Origin: Tannerella sp.
GTDB taxonomy: Bacteria > Bacteroidota > Bacteroidia > Bacteroidales > Tannerellaceae
Length of the DNA stretch: 20,038 bases
Reading direction: 5' to 3'
Assembly (NCBI GenBank): GCA_031283785.1
Contig: JAITBC010000388.1
Coordinates: 1 to 20,038, forward strand
Both the position numbers and the translations under genes were made by a program. Shown piece by piece: positions 8,893-15,724 of this stretch (positions are counted from its first letter, which is position 1; each line of letters starts with the position of its first letter). The notes beneath the pieces are model-generated. The model searched no databases, was not told the origin of the DNA, and worked only from the letters and a program-made list of their open reading frames with translations.

Positions 8893-9520
8893 CAACCTTA
8901 CTCTTACACCATGGCGCGATGCCGCATATTTCGCATTTGGGATTGCGTGCGACGCAAACGTATCGTCCGTGCAGGATCAACCAGTGGTGGGCTTTTGCGG
9001 TAAGTCTTTCGGGGATGTATTTCATTAATTCTTTTTCCGTAGCCAACGGAGTTTTGCTGTTTGCAGTAAGCCCCGTACGGTTTGCTACACGGAAGACATG
9101 CGTATCGACGGCCATCACCGGTTTGTCGAAAACGACGGAGGCGATTACATTTGCCGTCTTGCGCCCTACGCCCGGCAGTTCCTGTAATTGACGGATGTCC
9201 GATGGGACGGCGCCTCCGAATTTTTCAACAAGTATTTTAGCCGTTCCGACAAGGTGTTTTGATTTGCTGTTCGGGTACGACACGCTTTTTATGTACTCAT
9301 AGACCTCTTCCGGCATTGCTTTTGATAGCTTTTCGGGCGTAGGATAGGCTTCATATAAGGCCGGAGTAACCATATTTATGCGTTTATCGGTACATTGTGC
9401 GGATAAAATGACGGCAACCAGTAACTGGAACGGGTCACTGTAATGCAATTCCGTTTCGGCGACGGGCATATTTTTTTCAAACCATCCGATGATTCCTTTA
9501 TATCGTTCTTCTTTTCTCAT
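8876..9520 (-). CDS. nth: Endonuclease III (DNA glycosylase/AP lyase)
   Basis: Base-excision-repair enzyme that removes oxidised pyrimidines and nicks the abasic site. In the 214 residues: helix-hairpin-helix LPGVGRKTANV (115-125) with the catalytic Lys121; the catalytic Asp139 in VDTHVFRV; and the iron-sulfur ligands Cys189, Cys196, Cys199 and Cys205 in the canonical C-x6-C-x2-C-x5-C spacing. Length matches E. coli Nth (211). The ATG is preceded by AGGAAA, a plausible ribosome binding site. It lies 114 bases downstream of pheS on the same strand and could be cotranscribed; no promoter consensus or clear terminator is visible in that gap. Its end overlaps the convergent murB. Confidence 0.96.
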   Translation of the reverse strand: MRKEERYKGIIGWFEKNMPVAETELHYSDPFQLLVAVILSAQCTDKRINMVTPALYEAYPTPEKLSKAMPEEVYEYIKSVSYPNSKSKHLVGTAKILVEKFGGAVPSDIRQLQELPGVGRKTANVIASVVFDKPVMAVDTHVFRVANRTGLTANSKTPLATEKELMKYIPERLTAKAHHWLILHGRYVCVARNPKCEICGIAPWCKSKVVNKHT

Positions 9521-9634
9521 CTTTACGTTTCCTGTCCGTATAATATGAAGATGCCGTTATTATGCCGGGAGTGGAGTGGGGAGGGGATGCCCCGACCGGC
9601 CGGGATGTTGTCCCCCCCGTAAAATCGGGCAATA

Positions 9635-10654
9635 TCAGTAAGCCGCCTCAAACTGGCGTAGGAAACGCTCATCGTTTTCTGAGAACAGGCGCAAATCTTT
9701 TACCCTGTATTTGAGGTTGGTAATACGTTCGATACCCATGCCGAGCGCATAACCGGAATATACGCTGCTGTCTATTCCGCAGTTGTCCAGCACGTTCGGG
9801 TCGACCATTCCGCATCCTAATATTTCTACCCAGCCGGTATGTTTGCAGAAAGGGCAACCTTTTCCTCCGCAGATATTACAGCTTATATCCATTTCCGCGC
9901 TTGGCTCCGTAAACGGGAAATACGACGGACGAAGGCGTATATTTGTTTCCGCGCCGAAGAGTTCTTTAGCAAAGAACAGCAGCACCTGTTTCAGGTCGGC
10001 AAACGAGACCTCTTTATCCACATACAATCCTTCGACCTGGTGGAAGAAACAGTGAGCGCGGTAAGATATCGCTTCGTTGCGGTAGACGCGTCCCGGGCAG
10101 ATGATCCTGACAGGCGGTTGCCGCCGTTCCATGACGCGTGTCTGTACCGAAGAGGTATGCGTACGAAGCAGCACGTCCGGGTTATGACATATAAAGAACG
10201 TATCTTGCATATCGCGTGCCGGATGGTCTTCCGCAAAGTTAAGCGACGAAAACACATGCCAGTCGTCTTCTATCTCCGGTCCTTCCGCGATACTGAAGCC
10301 CAGCCTGCCGAAGATGTCGCAAATTTCTTTTTTCACAATCGAGAGAGGATGTCGCGTACCGAGCGGAACAGGATAAGCCGTACGTGTGAGGTCTATATCA
10401 ATATCCGATGATTCCGAACTTCCAAAACCTTCTTTCAGTTCATTTATTTTGTTTTGCGTAAGTTCCTTTAACTCGTTAAGGTATTTACCTGTTTCGCGTT
10501 TACAGTCGGCCGCCACGTTACGGAAATCGTTCATAAGCGAGGAGACAGCGCCTTTCTTACTCAGGTATTTTATACGTAACGCCTCGACGTCGTCCGCACT
10601 TCCGGCTTTCAGTTCCCGGACTTCCTTCATCAGTTCCTTAATTTTGTCGATCAT
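9635..10654 (-). CDS. pheS: Phenylalanyl-tRNA synthetase alpha subunit
   Basis: Catalytic subunit of the alpha2-beta2 class II enzyme that charges tRNA-Phe. The start is set at the ATG of MIDKIKELMK (10654), giving 339 residues; a TTG two codons earlier is possible but less likely. An N-terminal coiled coil for tRNA binding spans about 1-80. Motif 2 is CPGRVYRNEAISYRAHCFFHQ (187-206 region), and motif 3 is GYALGMGIERI (301-311). A Cys cluster CNIC...CPFC (259, 262, 267, 270) sits just before the TGW segment and could bind a metal ion. The beta-subunit gene pheT is not adjacent in this window. A promoter match lies 80 bases upstream. Confidence 0.96.
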   Translation of the reverse strand: MIDKIKELMKEVRELKAGSADDVEALRIKYLSKKGAVSSLMNDFRNVAADCKRETGKYLNELKELTQNKINELKEGFGSSESSDIDIDLTRTAYPVPLGTRHPLSIVKKEICDIFGRLGFSIAEGPEIEDDWHVFSSLNFAEDHPARDMQDTFFICHNPDVLLRTHTSSVQTRVMERRQPPVRIICPGRVYRNEAISYRAHCFFHQVEGLYVDKEVSFADLKQVLLFFAKELFGAETNIRLRPSYFPFTEPSAEMDISCNICGGKGCPFCKHTGWVEILGCGMVDPNVLDNCGIDSSVYSGYALGMGIERITNLKYRVKDLRLFSENDERFLRQFEAAY

Positions 10655-10733
10655 AGTCAATACGGTTTTTTAGTTTGCAAATTTACAACCCGTCTTCTCC
10701 GTTACGGCCGCCGGGAAAATGCAAATTTCGATG

Positions 10734-10767
10734 CAAAAGTACAAAAAAATCATTTTCAATCCGCAAA
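10734..10767 (-). promoter_or_regulatory. Probable Bacteroidetes-type promoter of pheS
   Basis: Read on the minus strand, TACTTTTG (10741-10734) matches TAnnTTTG. A TTTG (10767-10764) lies 22 bases further upstream, slightly longer than the ideal spacing. The start codon is 79 bases downstream. Confidence 0.5.
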
Positions 10768-10864
10768 AAAACAGTTTTTAGCTTAAAAGAAAAGCATAAA
10801 AACGCGGGTAACGGATTTTTTCGTTTTGCATATGATTGCGCATATAGCAGCGCAGGCAACAGTG

Positions 10865-13800
10865 TTAATAGGACTTTTGAGAAAGCTGTTGTTCCGGCGA
10901 CTTGTATATGGCGTCCTGAATGCGGGTGCGTATATCTAACGAGAACAGTTTCGTGTTCGTTCTTGACGGATAGGTACGGTTACTCAGGAATATGAAAAAC
11001 ATATTATTTACCGGATCTACCCAGAAACATGTCCCTGTGAAACCCGTATGACCGTAGACTGCCTGTGGCGTCAAAAGTCCGCACGGGGAACGGGACGGGT
11101 TCTTGGCGTCGGGTTTGTCGAATCCCAACCCGCGGCGGCTTGCCGGCGATTTGCTGCCGGTAAAGAATATGCAGGTCTTCTCGGACAGGTATCTTTCCCC
11201 TCCGTAAGTCCCGTTATTAAGGTATAACTGCATGATTTTTGCGAGGTCTGCGGCCGAAGAAAACAATCCCGCATTGCCGGATACGCCGCCCTGGAAAGCG
11301 GCGGCTTCGTCGTGTACGTATCCTCGTATGACCTGACGCCGGACGAACAGGTCGTTTTCTGTGGGTGCAACACGCGATAAATCCATTATATGTAACGGAT
11401 TATAGGTGACGGATGATGCGCCGAGAGGGTCGAAGAAGTGTTTGTGCAAATATTTATCCATCGGCTCGCCTGTCTGTTGTTCGATCATCATTTTCAGCAG
11501 GATGAAGTTGATACAGCTGTACACGTATTTTCCGGGAGCGCTCATCCGGGCATTTTTTATGCCCGACATGATACTGTCGCGGACAAACGTATCGCTTATA
11601 TAGAAATTTTTCGCCGCCTCCGTATGGAATCCTTTCTGTTTCTGCGTCGAGATAAGGTTGGGATTATACCGGAAATTTGTATTTGCATATGTACGCGCAT
11701 CGAACATGAACGGATGTGCAGGATCTTTTTTGCGGCTGTATAGCGAGCCGCTGAAACTGTTTTTATCAATCGCAAGTTCATAAAAAGGGATGGTCGGAGG
11801 CAGACCGGATTGATGATAAAAAAGATCGCGTATCAGGATGTTTTTTTTGTCGGAATCTTTTAACTCGGGCACAAATTCCGAGATTTTATCCGACAGCTGA
11901 AAATTCCCGTCGTCATATGATTTCATGGATGCAAGAAGCGTGCCGGCGGCTTTTGACACGGAGGCGAGGTCGTAAACCGTTTCTTCCGTCACGGCCTGTT
12001 CCCTGCTGTAGTCGTAATGCCCGAAGGCTTTGTTGTAGATTATCATACCGTCCTTTGCAACGATCACCTGGCATCCGGGATAAGCTCCTTTGTCAAGTCC
12101 TTCCTGTACGATGGTGTCGATCATCCGCAGTTTGTACGGATTGATACCGGCTTCTTCCGGCTCATGGAATCCTAATCTTGTTTTTTCCGTAATGATACCC
12201 GTACCTAAAGGGAATAGCTCCGGCACACCCACGGATAGAGAGCCTTTGGCCGGGATGCCGCCGAAGATTGCCTGTGCAGCGTAATTTTTTGCCAATACCG
12301 TCGGCTCGTATGCAATGACAACAGCCTGCGCATTTTCGATGGCGTTTTTGAATTTCGTACATTGATAGGGAGTAGTGAAAAATACAAAAACAACCTTTTT
12401 ATCCGGCGCAAACGCCTGTAATTCCGGGAAATCCACCGGTGTAGCATTATATATGCTGCATATGATGACTTCGTAATCTTTCAGTTTGCCGATGATGTTT
12501 TTCCGGTCGTTGTAATCGGCATTATTCGGCAGATTATAGCAGTCTGTATTGCCGTACCTTTTTAACATATTGTGAAATTCACTGTCGGTAGTACCATCCG
12601 GCGAAAGCGCAGCGATACGTTTTTTATCTAACTGTTTTAGCGGCAGGATGTCGCCGTTGTTTTTTACAATCGTGACGGCTTCGGCGTTTAATCTGGCGTT
12701 GAGCCATTCCGAATGTGGCGTATGGAGTCTTTCGTGTAAGGATTTTACCGGTATGGGTTTCATTTTGTGCAGTCCGGCAATATATTTATAACATAATATC
12801 CTGCGGCATCGCCGGTCGAGTTCGGACATGTCAAGCTGTTTTTTCTTAACAGCCTGCCTGACTGCTTCAAATTCTTTTTCAGGATATGCCGGGCCTAAAA
12901 GGACGTCATTCCCGGCTTTCAAGGCTTCGACGGCAATACTTTCATTTTTTTCGACGACAGCACCCTTCATTGCCAGTCCGTCGGTAAAGCAAAGTCCGCC
13001 GAAGCCCATTCGGTCGCGCAGCAGTTCCGTGACTACTCTCCGGGAGAATGAGCTTGGGCGGCCGTTTGTGCCTAATGCGGGTATGTCCAAATGTGCAGTC
13101 ATGATACCCGACAAACCACTGTTGATGTATCTCATGAACGGATACAGTTCTACGTTGTCTAACCGTTCTCGGTTATGATTTATGATTGGTAGCAGGTAGT
13201 GCGAATCTTTGTTCGTATCTCCATGTCCCGGAAAATGTTTGGCAACGGATATGACGCCGGCTTTCTCAAGCCCTTTTGCATAAGCGATGGCCTTACATGC
13301 CACATCTTCGGGATCTTCGCCGAACGAACGAATGCCTATCACCGGATTGTCGGGATTACTGTTAACGTCCACATCCGGCGCAAAATTTACATGTATACCC
13401 ATTTCGCGGCATTGCCGGCCTACTTCCTCCCCATACTGTTCAAGCAGCTCCGGATCCGAAACGGCGCCGAGCATCATGTTTTTAGGAAAACGCGTCGTAT
13501 TGCTGAGCCTCATTGATAACCCCCATTCCCCGTCGAGCGCAATTAATAAAGGTATACGCGCTTCCTTCTGAAGCCGGTTTGTAACCATTACTTGGGCTTC
13601 CGGCTCGCCCCGTTGAAATAATATTCCGCCGATTTTTTGGTTATTAACGAGGTTGATAAGCTTTGTGATGTTTCTTGTCCCGGCGACAGGTTCGGCAATA
13701 ATCATGAAGAGTTGTCCGATACGTTCATCTTCGCTCATGCCGTCGAAAACCGAATCGACCCAATGGTTCATAGCCTTTTCATCAACCGAAGCGAATAGAT

Positions 13801-13873
13801 CAGGCATGATCTGCGCTTTGACGGCGGTTGTGAGTGAAAATATAACAGGCAAGAAAATAAATATATGTTTCAT
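10865..13873 (-). CDS. Exported GH3 beta-N-acetylhexosaminidase fused to a serine beta-lactamase-like hydrolase
   Basis: The ATG of MKHIFIFLPV is chosen (1002 residues) because it starts a proper signal peptide ending VKAQ; the longer frame to 13936 would run into the promoter box. Residues about 35-370 are a NagZ-type GH3 domain: KHFPGHGDTNKDSH (212-225) supplies the Asp223/His225 acid-base dyad, and Asp298 in CFTDGLAM is the nucleophile. A GH3 C-terminal-like domain follows (about 395-560). Residues about 575-995 are a class-C beta-lactamase/PBP-fold domain with SVSK (Ser638, Lys641), YSC (785-787, where Y-x-N is usual) and HTG (942-944). GH3 enzymes of this type remove terminal GlcNAc from muropeptides; the serine domain may be an esterase, amidase or peptidase. 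A role in periplasmic peptidoglycan turnover is inferred. The fusion is known in Bacteroidetes. No convincing terminator follows it. Confidence 0.9.
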   Translation of the reverse strand: MKHIFIFLPVIFSLTTAVKAQIMPDLFASVDEKAMNHWVDSVFDGMSEDERIGQLFMIIAEPVAGTRNITKLINLVNNQKIGGILFQRGEPEAQVMVTNRLQKEARIPLLIALDGEWGLSMRLSNTTRFPKNMMLGAVSDPELLEQYGEEVGRQCREMGIHVNFAPDVDVNSNPDNPVIGIRSFGEDPEDVACKAIAYAKGLEKAGVISVAKHFPGHGDTNKDSHYLLPIINHNRERLDNVELYPFMRYINSGLSGIMTAHLDIPALGTNGRPSSFSRRVVTELLRDRMGFGGLCFTDGLAMKGAVVEKNESIAVEALKAGNDVLLGPAYPEKEFEAVRQAVKKKQLDMSELDRRCRRILCYKYIAGLHKMKPIPVKSLHERLHTPHSEWLNARLNAEAVTIVKNNGDILPLKQLDKKRIAALSPDGTTDSEFHNMLKRYGNTDCYNLPNNADYNDRKNIIGKLKDYEVIICSIYNATPVDFPELQAFAPDKKVVFVFFTTPYQCTKFKNAIENAQAVVIAYEPTVLAKNYAAQAIFGGIPAKGSLSVGVPELFPLGTGIITEKTRLGFHEPEEAGINPYKLRMIDTIVQEGLDKGAYPGCQVIVAKDGMIIYNKAFGHYDYSREQAVTEETVYDLASVSKAAGTLLASMKSYDDGNFQLSDKISEFVPELKDSDKKNILIRDLFYHQSGLPPTIPFYELAIDKNSFSGSLYSRKKDPAHPFMFDARTYANTNFRYNPNLISTQKQKGFHTEAAKNFYISDTFVRDSIMSGIKNARMSAPGKYVYSCINFILLKMMIEQQTGEPMDKYLHKHFFDPLGASSVTYNPLHIMDLSRVAPTENDLFVRRQVIRGYVHDEAAAFQGGVSGNAGLFSSAADLAKIMQLYLNNGTYGGERYLSEKTCIFFTGSKSPASRRGLGFDKPDAKNPSRSPCGLLTPQAVYGHTGFTGTCFWVDPVNNMFFIFLSNRTYPSRTNTKLFSLDIRTRIQDAIYKSPEQQLSQKSY

Positions 13874-13933
13874 ATTGTTTTTTGATTCTGAACGTAAACC
13901 GTCCGACAGGCCGTAACCGTTCAATTCCGGATG

Positions 13934-13941
13934 CAAAAATA
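13934..13941 (-). promoter_or_regulatory. Candidate -7 box for the GH3 fusion gene
   Basis: TATTTTTG on the minus strand fits TAnnTTTG and lies about 60 bases before the chosen ATG. No good -33 TTG box is visible at the expected distance, so this is a half match. Confidence 0.35.
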
Positions 13942-13978
13942 AGTTTTTTCCATGAATTGGATCATGTTTTTTTATTTA

Positions 13979-14015
13979 TTTATGAAACAACACTCTTCTC
14001 TTTTTTATGAAACAA
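13979..14015. repeat. Two direct copies of TTTATGAAACAA
   Basis: TTTATGAAACAA occurs at 13979-13990 and 14004-14015, with starts 25 bases apart. Both lie between the two divergent promoters. The spacing, about 2.4 helical turns, could fit a regulator binding as two units, or chance in AT-rich DNA. Confidence 0.4.
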
Positions 14016-14083
14016 ACCTCACCATAGGAAAAGATTCTTAAAACAGTTGTGTATCAAAGAAAAATGTATTCACATTCAGCATT

Positions 14084-14106
14084 ATGCCTGTCGGCATGAC
14101 AGGCAT
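14084..14106. promoter_or_regulatory. Perfect inverted repeat upstream of rplS, possible operator
   Basis: ATGCCTGTC (14084-14092) and GACAGGCAT (14098-14106) are perfect complements around a five-base centre. It lies about 35 bases upstream of the rplS -33 box. No T tract follows on either strand, so it is not a classical terminator; a DNA-binding site is possible. Confidence 0.4.
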
Positions 14107-14141
14107 GAAAGCGTGCATGTAAAAAAAATAACGGTCGGAAG

Positions 14142-14173
14142 TTGCCGGGTATAGATTTTTTTCATTACCTTTG
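14142..14173 (+). promoter_or_regulatory. Bacteroidetes-type promoter of rplS
   Basis: TTG at 14142-14144, a 21-base spacer and TACCTTTG at 14166-14173. Transcription would begin near 14180, leaving an untranslated leader of about 83 bases before the ATG at 14263. Confidence 0.7.
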
Positions 14174-14262
14174 CGACCGCTTTACGTAATCGCTGTCGGA
14201 GAAAGAGATACCCGTTATGTTGCGTTTTGTTGGAATATAAACATATAAAGAGCTTATAAACA

Positions 14263-14616
14263 ATGGATTTAATTAAAGTTGCAGAAGAAGCGTTTGCTAC
14301 CGGGAAGGAGCATCCTGCGTTTAACAGTGGCGATACGATTACCGTGTCTTATCGTATTAAAGAGGGAAATAAGGAACGTATACAGCAATATCGCGGTGTT
14401 GTGATACGTATTTCGGGACATGGCGTCAAGAAACGTTTTACGGTGCGCAAGGTTTCGGAAAATGTAGGCGTTGAAAGGATTTTTCCTATTGAATCGCCAT
14501 TTATAGAAAGCATAGTTGTGAATAAGAAAGGTAAAGTGCGTCGTACGAGATTGTATTATCTGCGTAAACTTACAGGAAAGAAGGCACGTATTAAAGAAAA
14601 GAGAATTTCTTCCTGA
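14263..14616 (+). CDS. rplS: 50S ribosomal protein L19
   Basis: The 117-residue protein sits at the 30S-50S interface. It carries the family signatures [16 protein letters not shown] near the N-terminus, [34 protein letters not shown] and the basic tail [20 protein letters not shown]. Length agrees with the family. In many bacteria rplS is the last gene of an rpsP-rimM-trmD-rplS cluster; here it stands alone between its own promoter and terminator, which is common in Bacteroidetes. An AT-rich leader containing GAGCTTATAAACA precedes the ATG, with no strong Shine-Dalgarno sequence, as is usual for this phylum. Confidence 0.97.
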   Translation: MDLIKVAEEAFATGKEHPAFNSGDTITVSYRIKEGNKERIQQYRGVVIRISGHGVKKRFTVRKVSENVGVERIFPIESPFIESIVVNKKGKVRRTRLYYLRKLTGKKARIKEKRISS

Positions 14617-14679
14617 TGATGTTTTTTGTTCATCACAGGAATCATTATTATTTGTACTTGTTCGATGTGATTTTTTAAG

Positions 14680-14713
14680 CAGGGCTGTCTGAGATTTGAC
14701 AGTCCTGTTTTTT
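14680..14713 (+). terminator. Rho-independent terminator after rplS
   Basis: CAGGGCTGTC (14680-14689) pairs with GACAGTCCTG (14698-14707) with one G-U pair and an eight-base loop, followed by six T. It is 64 bases after the rplS stop and separates rplS from the convergent flavoprotein gene. Confidence 0.85.
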
Positions 14714-14727
14714 AGTAATAGCGCGTT

Positions 14728-15663
14728 TTACGGCGTGAGGCGGGAACGCGCTTTCCGGCAGGATTCGATGAGGTCGGTCATTACGTCGTCAACCGTTTCG
14801 TAATTAAGTAAAAGTGATGCGATTTGTCCAATCTCTATAAGCCCTTCATTCAAATCACCTTCGAAAATTCCCTTTTTGGCGCGGCTTTTGCCCAGCAATA
14901 CACGTAATTCTTCTGCCGATGCACCGCGATTTTCGGCGGCTTCTACGGTTGTCATAAAACTGTTTTTTGCAAGTCGGGTAGGGGACAGTTTTTTCAGTAG
15001 CAGGCGGGTGTCGCCTTCTTCCAGATTCAGACATTGCTGTTTGAAATTTTCGTGCGCCGAACTTTCTTTTGTCAGAGCAAAGCGTGTACCTATCTGTACG
15101 CCGTCTGCGCCGAGCGCTTCGGCAGCAAGTATGGCTTCGCCGGTTCCAATGCCGCCTGCCGCCAATAGCGGAAGTGTGGTGACACGCCTTACGGCGGGAA
15201 TAAGGCACAGCGTTGTCGTTTCTTCACGGCCATTATGTCCTCCCGCTTCGAACCCTTCGGCGACAATGGCGTCCACTCCGGCGTCTTCGCTTTTTACGGC
15301 AAATTTCGAGCTGCTTACGACGTGAGCGACTTTTATCCCTTGACGTTTAAGAATCCCGGTCCATGTTTTAGGATTTCCTGCCGATGTAAAAACGATATCA
15401 ACCTTTTCCGAGACCATGATCTCCATGATTTGTTCTATTTCCGGATACATCAGCGGGATATTGACGCCAAACGGGTTATCCGTAGCTGCGCGGCATTTGC
15501 GTATATGTTCCCGTAAAGTGTCGGGATGCATTGAGCCGGCGCCGAGTAATCCTAAGCCTCCGGCGTTGCTTACGGCCGATGCCAGCCGCCAGCCGCTGCA
15601 CCATACCATCCCTCCCTGTACAATCGGATATTTAATTCCAAAAATCTCACATATTCTGTTCAT
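14728..15663 (-). CDS. FMN-dependent nitronate monooxygenase / FabK-like enoyl-ACP reductase family protein
   Basis: A 311-residue TIM-barrel flavoprotein, cytoplasmic (no signal peptide). Signatures: IVQGGMVWCSGWRLASAVSNAGG at the N-terminus (split as IVQGGM and SNAGGLGLLG), EGFEAGGHNG (136-145) with the conserved His143, and the FMN phosphate site AAGGIGTG (168-175) plus IGTRF (191-195). The EGxEAGGHxG pattern is shared by nitronate monooxygenases and the enoyl-ACP reductase FabK, so the reaction (oxidation of toxic nitronates, or the last step of fatty-acid elongation) cannot be settled from sequence alone. No acyl-carrier or other fatty-acid gene is nearby. It lies 61 bases after the S9 peptidase on the same strand, with no promoter match between, so cotranscription is likely. 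Confidence 0.85.
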   Translation of the reverse strand: MNRICEIFGIKYPIVQGGMVWCSGWRLASAVSNAGGLGLLGAGSMHPDTLREHIRKCRAATDNPFGVNIPLMYPEIEQIMEIMVSEKVDIVFTSAGNPKTWTGILKRQGIKVAHVVSSSKFAVKSEDAGVDAIVAEGFEAGGHNGREETTTLCLIPAVRRVTTLPLLAAGGIGTGEAILAAEALGADGVQIGTRFALTKESSAHENFKQQCLNLEEGDTRLLLKKLSPTRLAKNSFMTTVEAAENRGASAEELRVLLGKSRAKKGIFEGDLNEGLIEIGQIASLLLNYETVDDVMTDLIESCRKARSRLTP

Positions 15664-15724
15664 TACGTATATCTTTTAAGCGGTTGAAAAATTTGTCCTC
15701 ATTTTAATAGATGTGTATCCCCGT

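Larger units (their letters stand above)
13874..14262. other. 389-base divergent intergenic region between the GH3 fusion gene and rplS
   Basis: It holds the half-promoter for the minus-strand gene, a 12-base direct repeat, a perfect 9-bp inverted repeat, the rplS promoter and an approximately 83-base rplS leader. It is AT-rich, and no coding frame is convincing. Confidence 0.6.

Noticed and set aside
9839..10411. 190-codon plus-strand frame
   Set aside because: It lies entirely antisense to pheS and its composition is Arg/Phe-rich shadow-like.
10770..10864. Possible terminator after the GH3 fusion gene
   Set aside because: Only a six-pair AAAACG/CGTTTT stem with a long loop could be drawn on the minus strand; not convincing.
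13874..13936. Longer start for the GH3 fusion gene
   Set aside because: The extra 21 residues precede a proper signal peptide and overlap the candidate -7 box; the internal ATG at 13873 is better.
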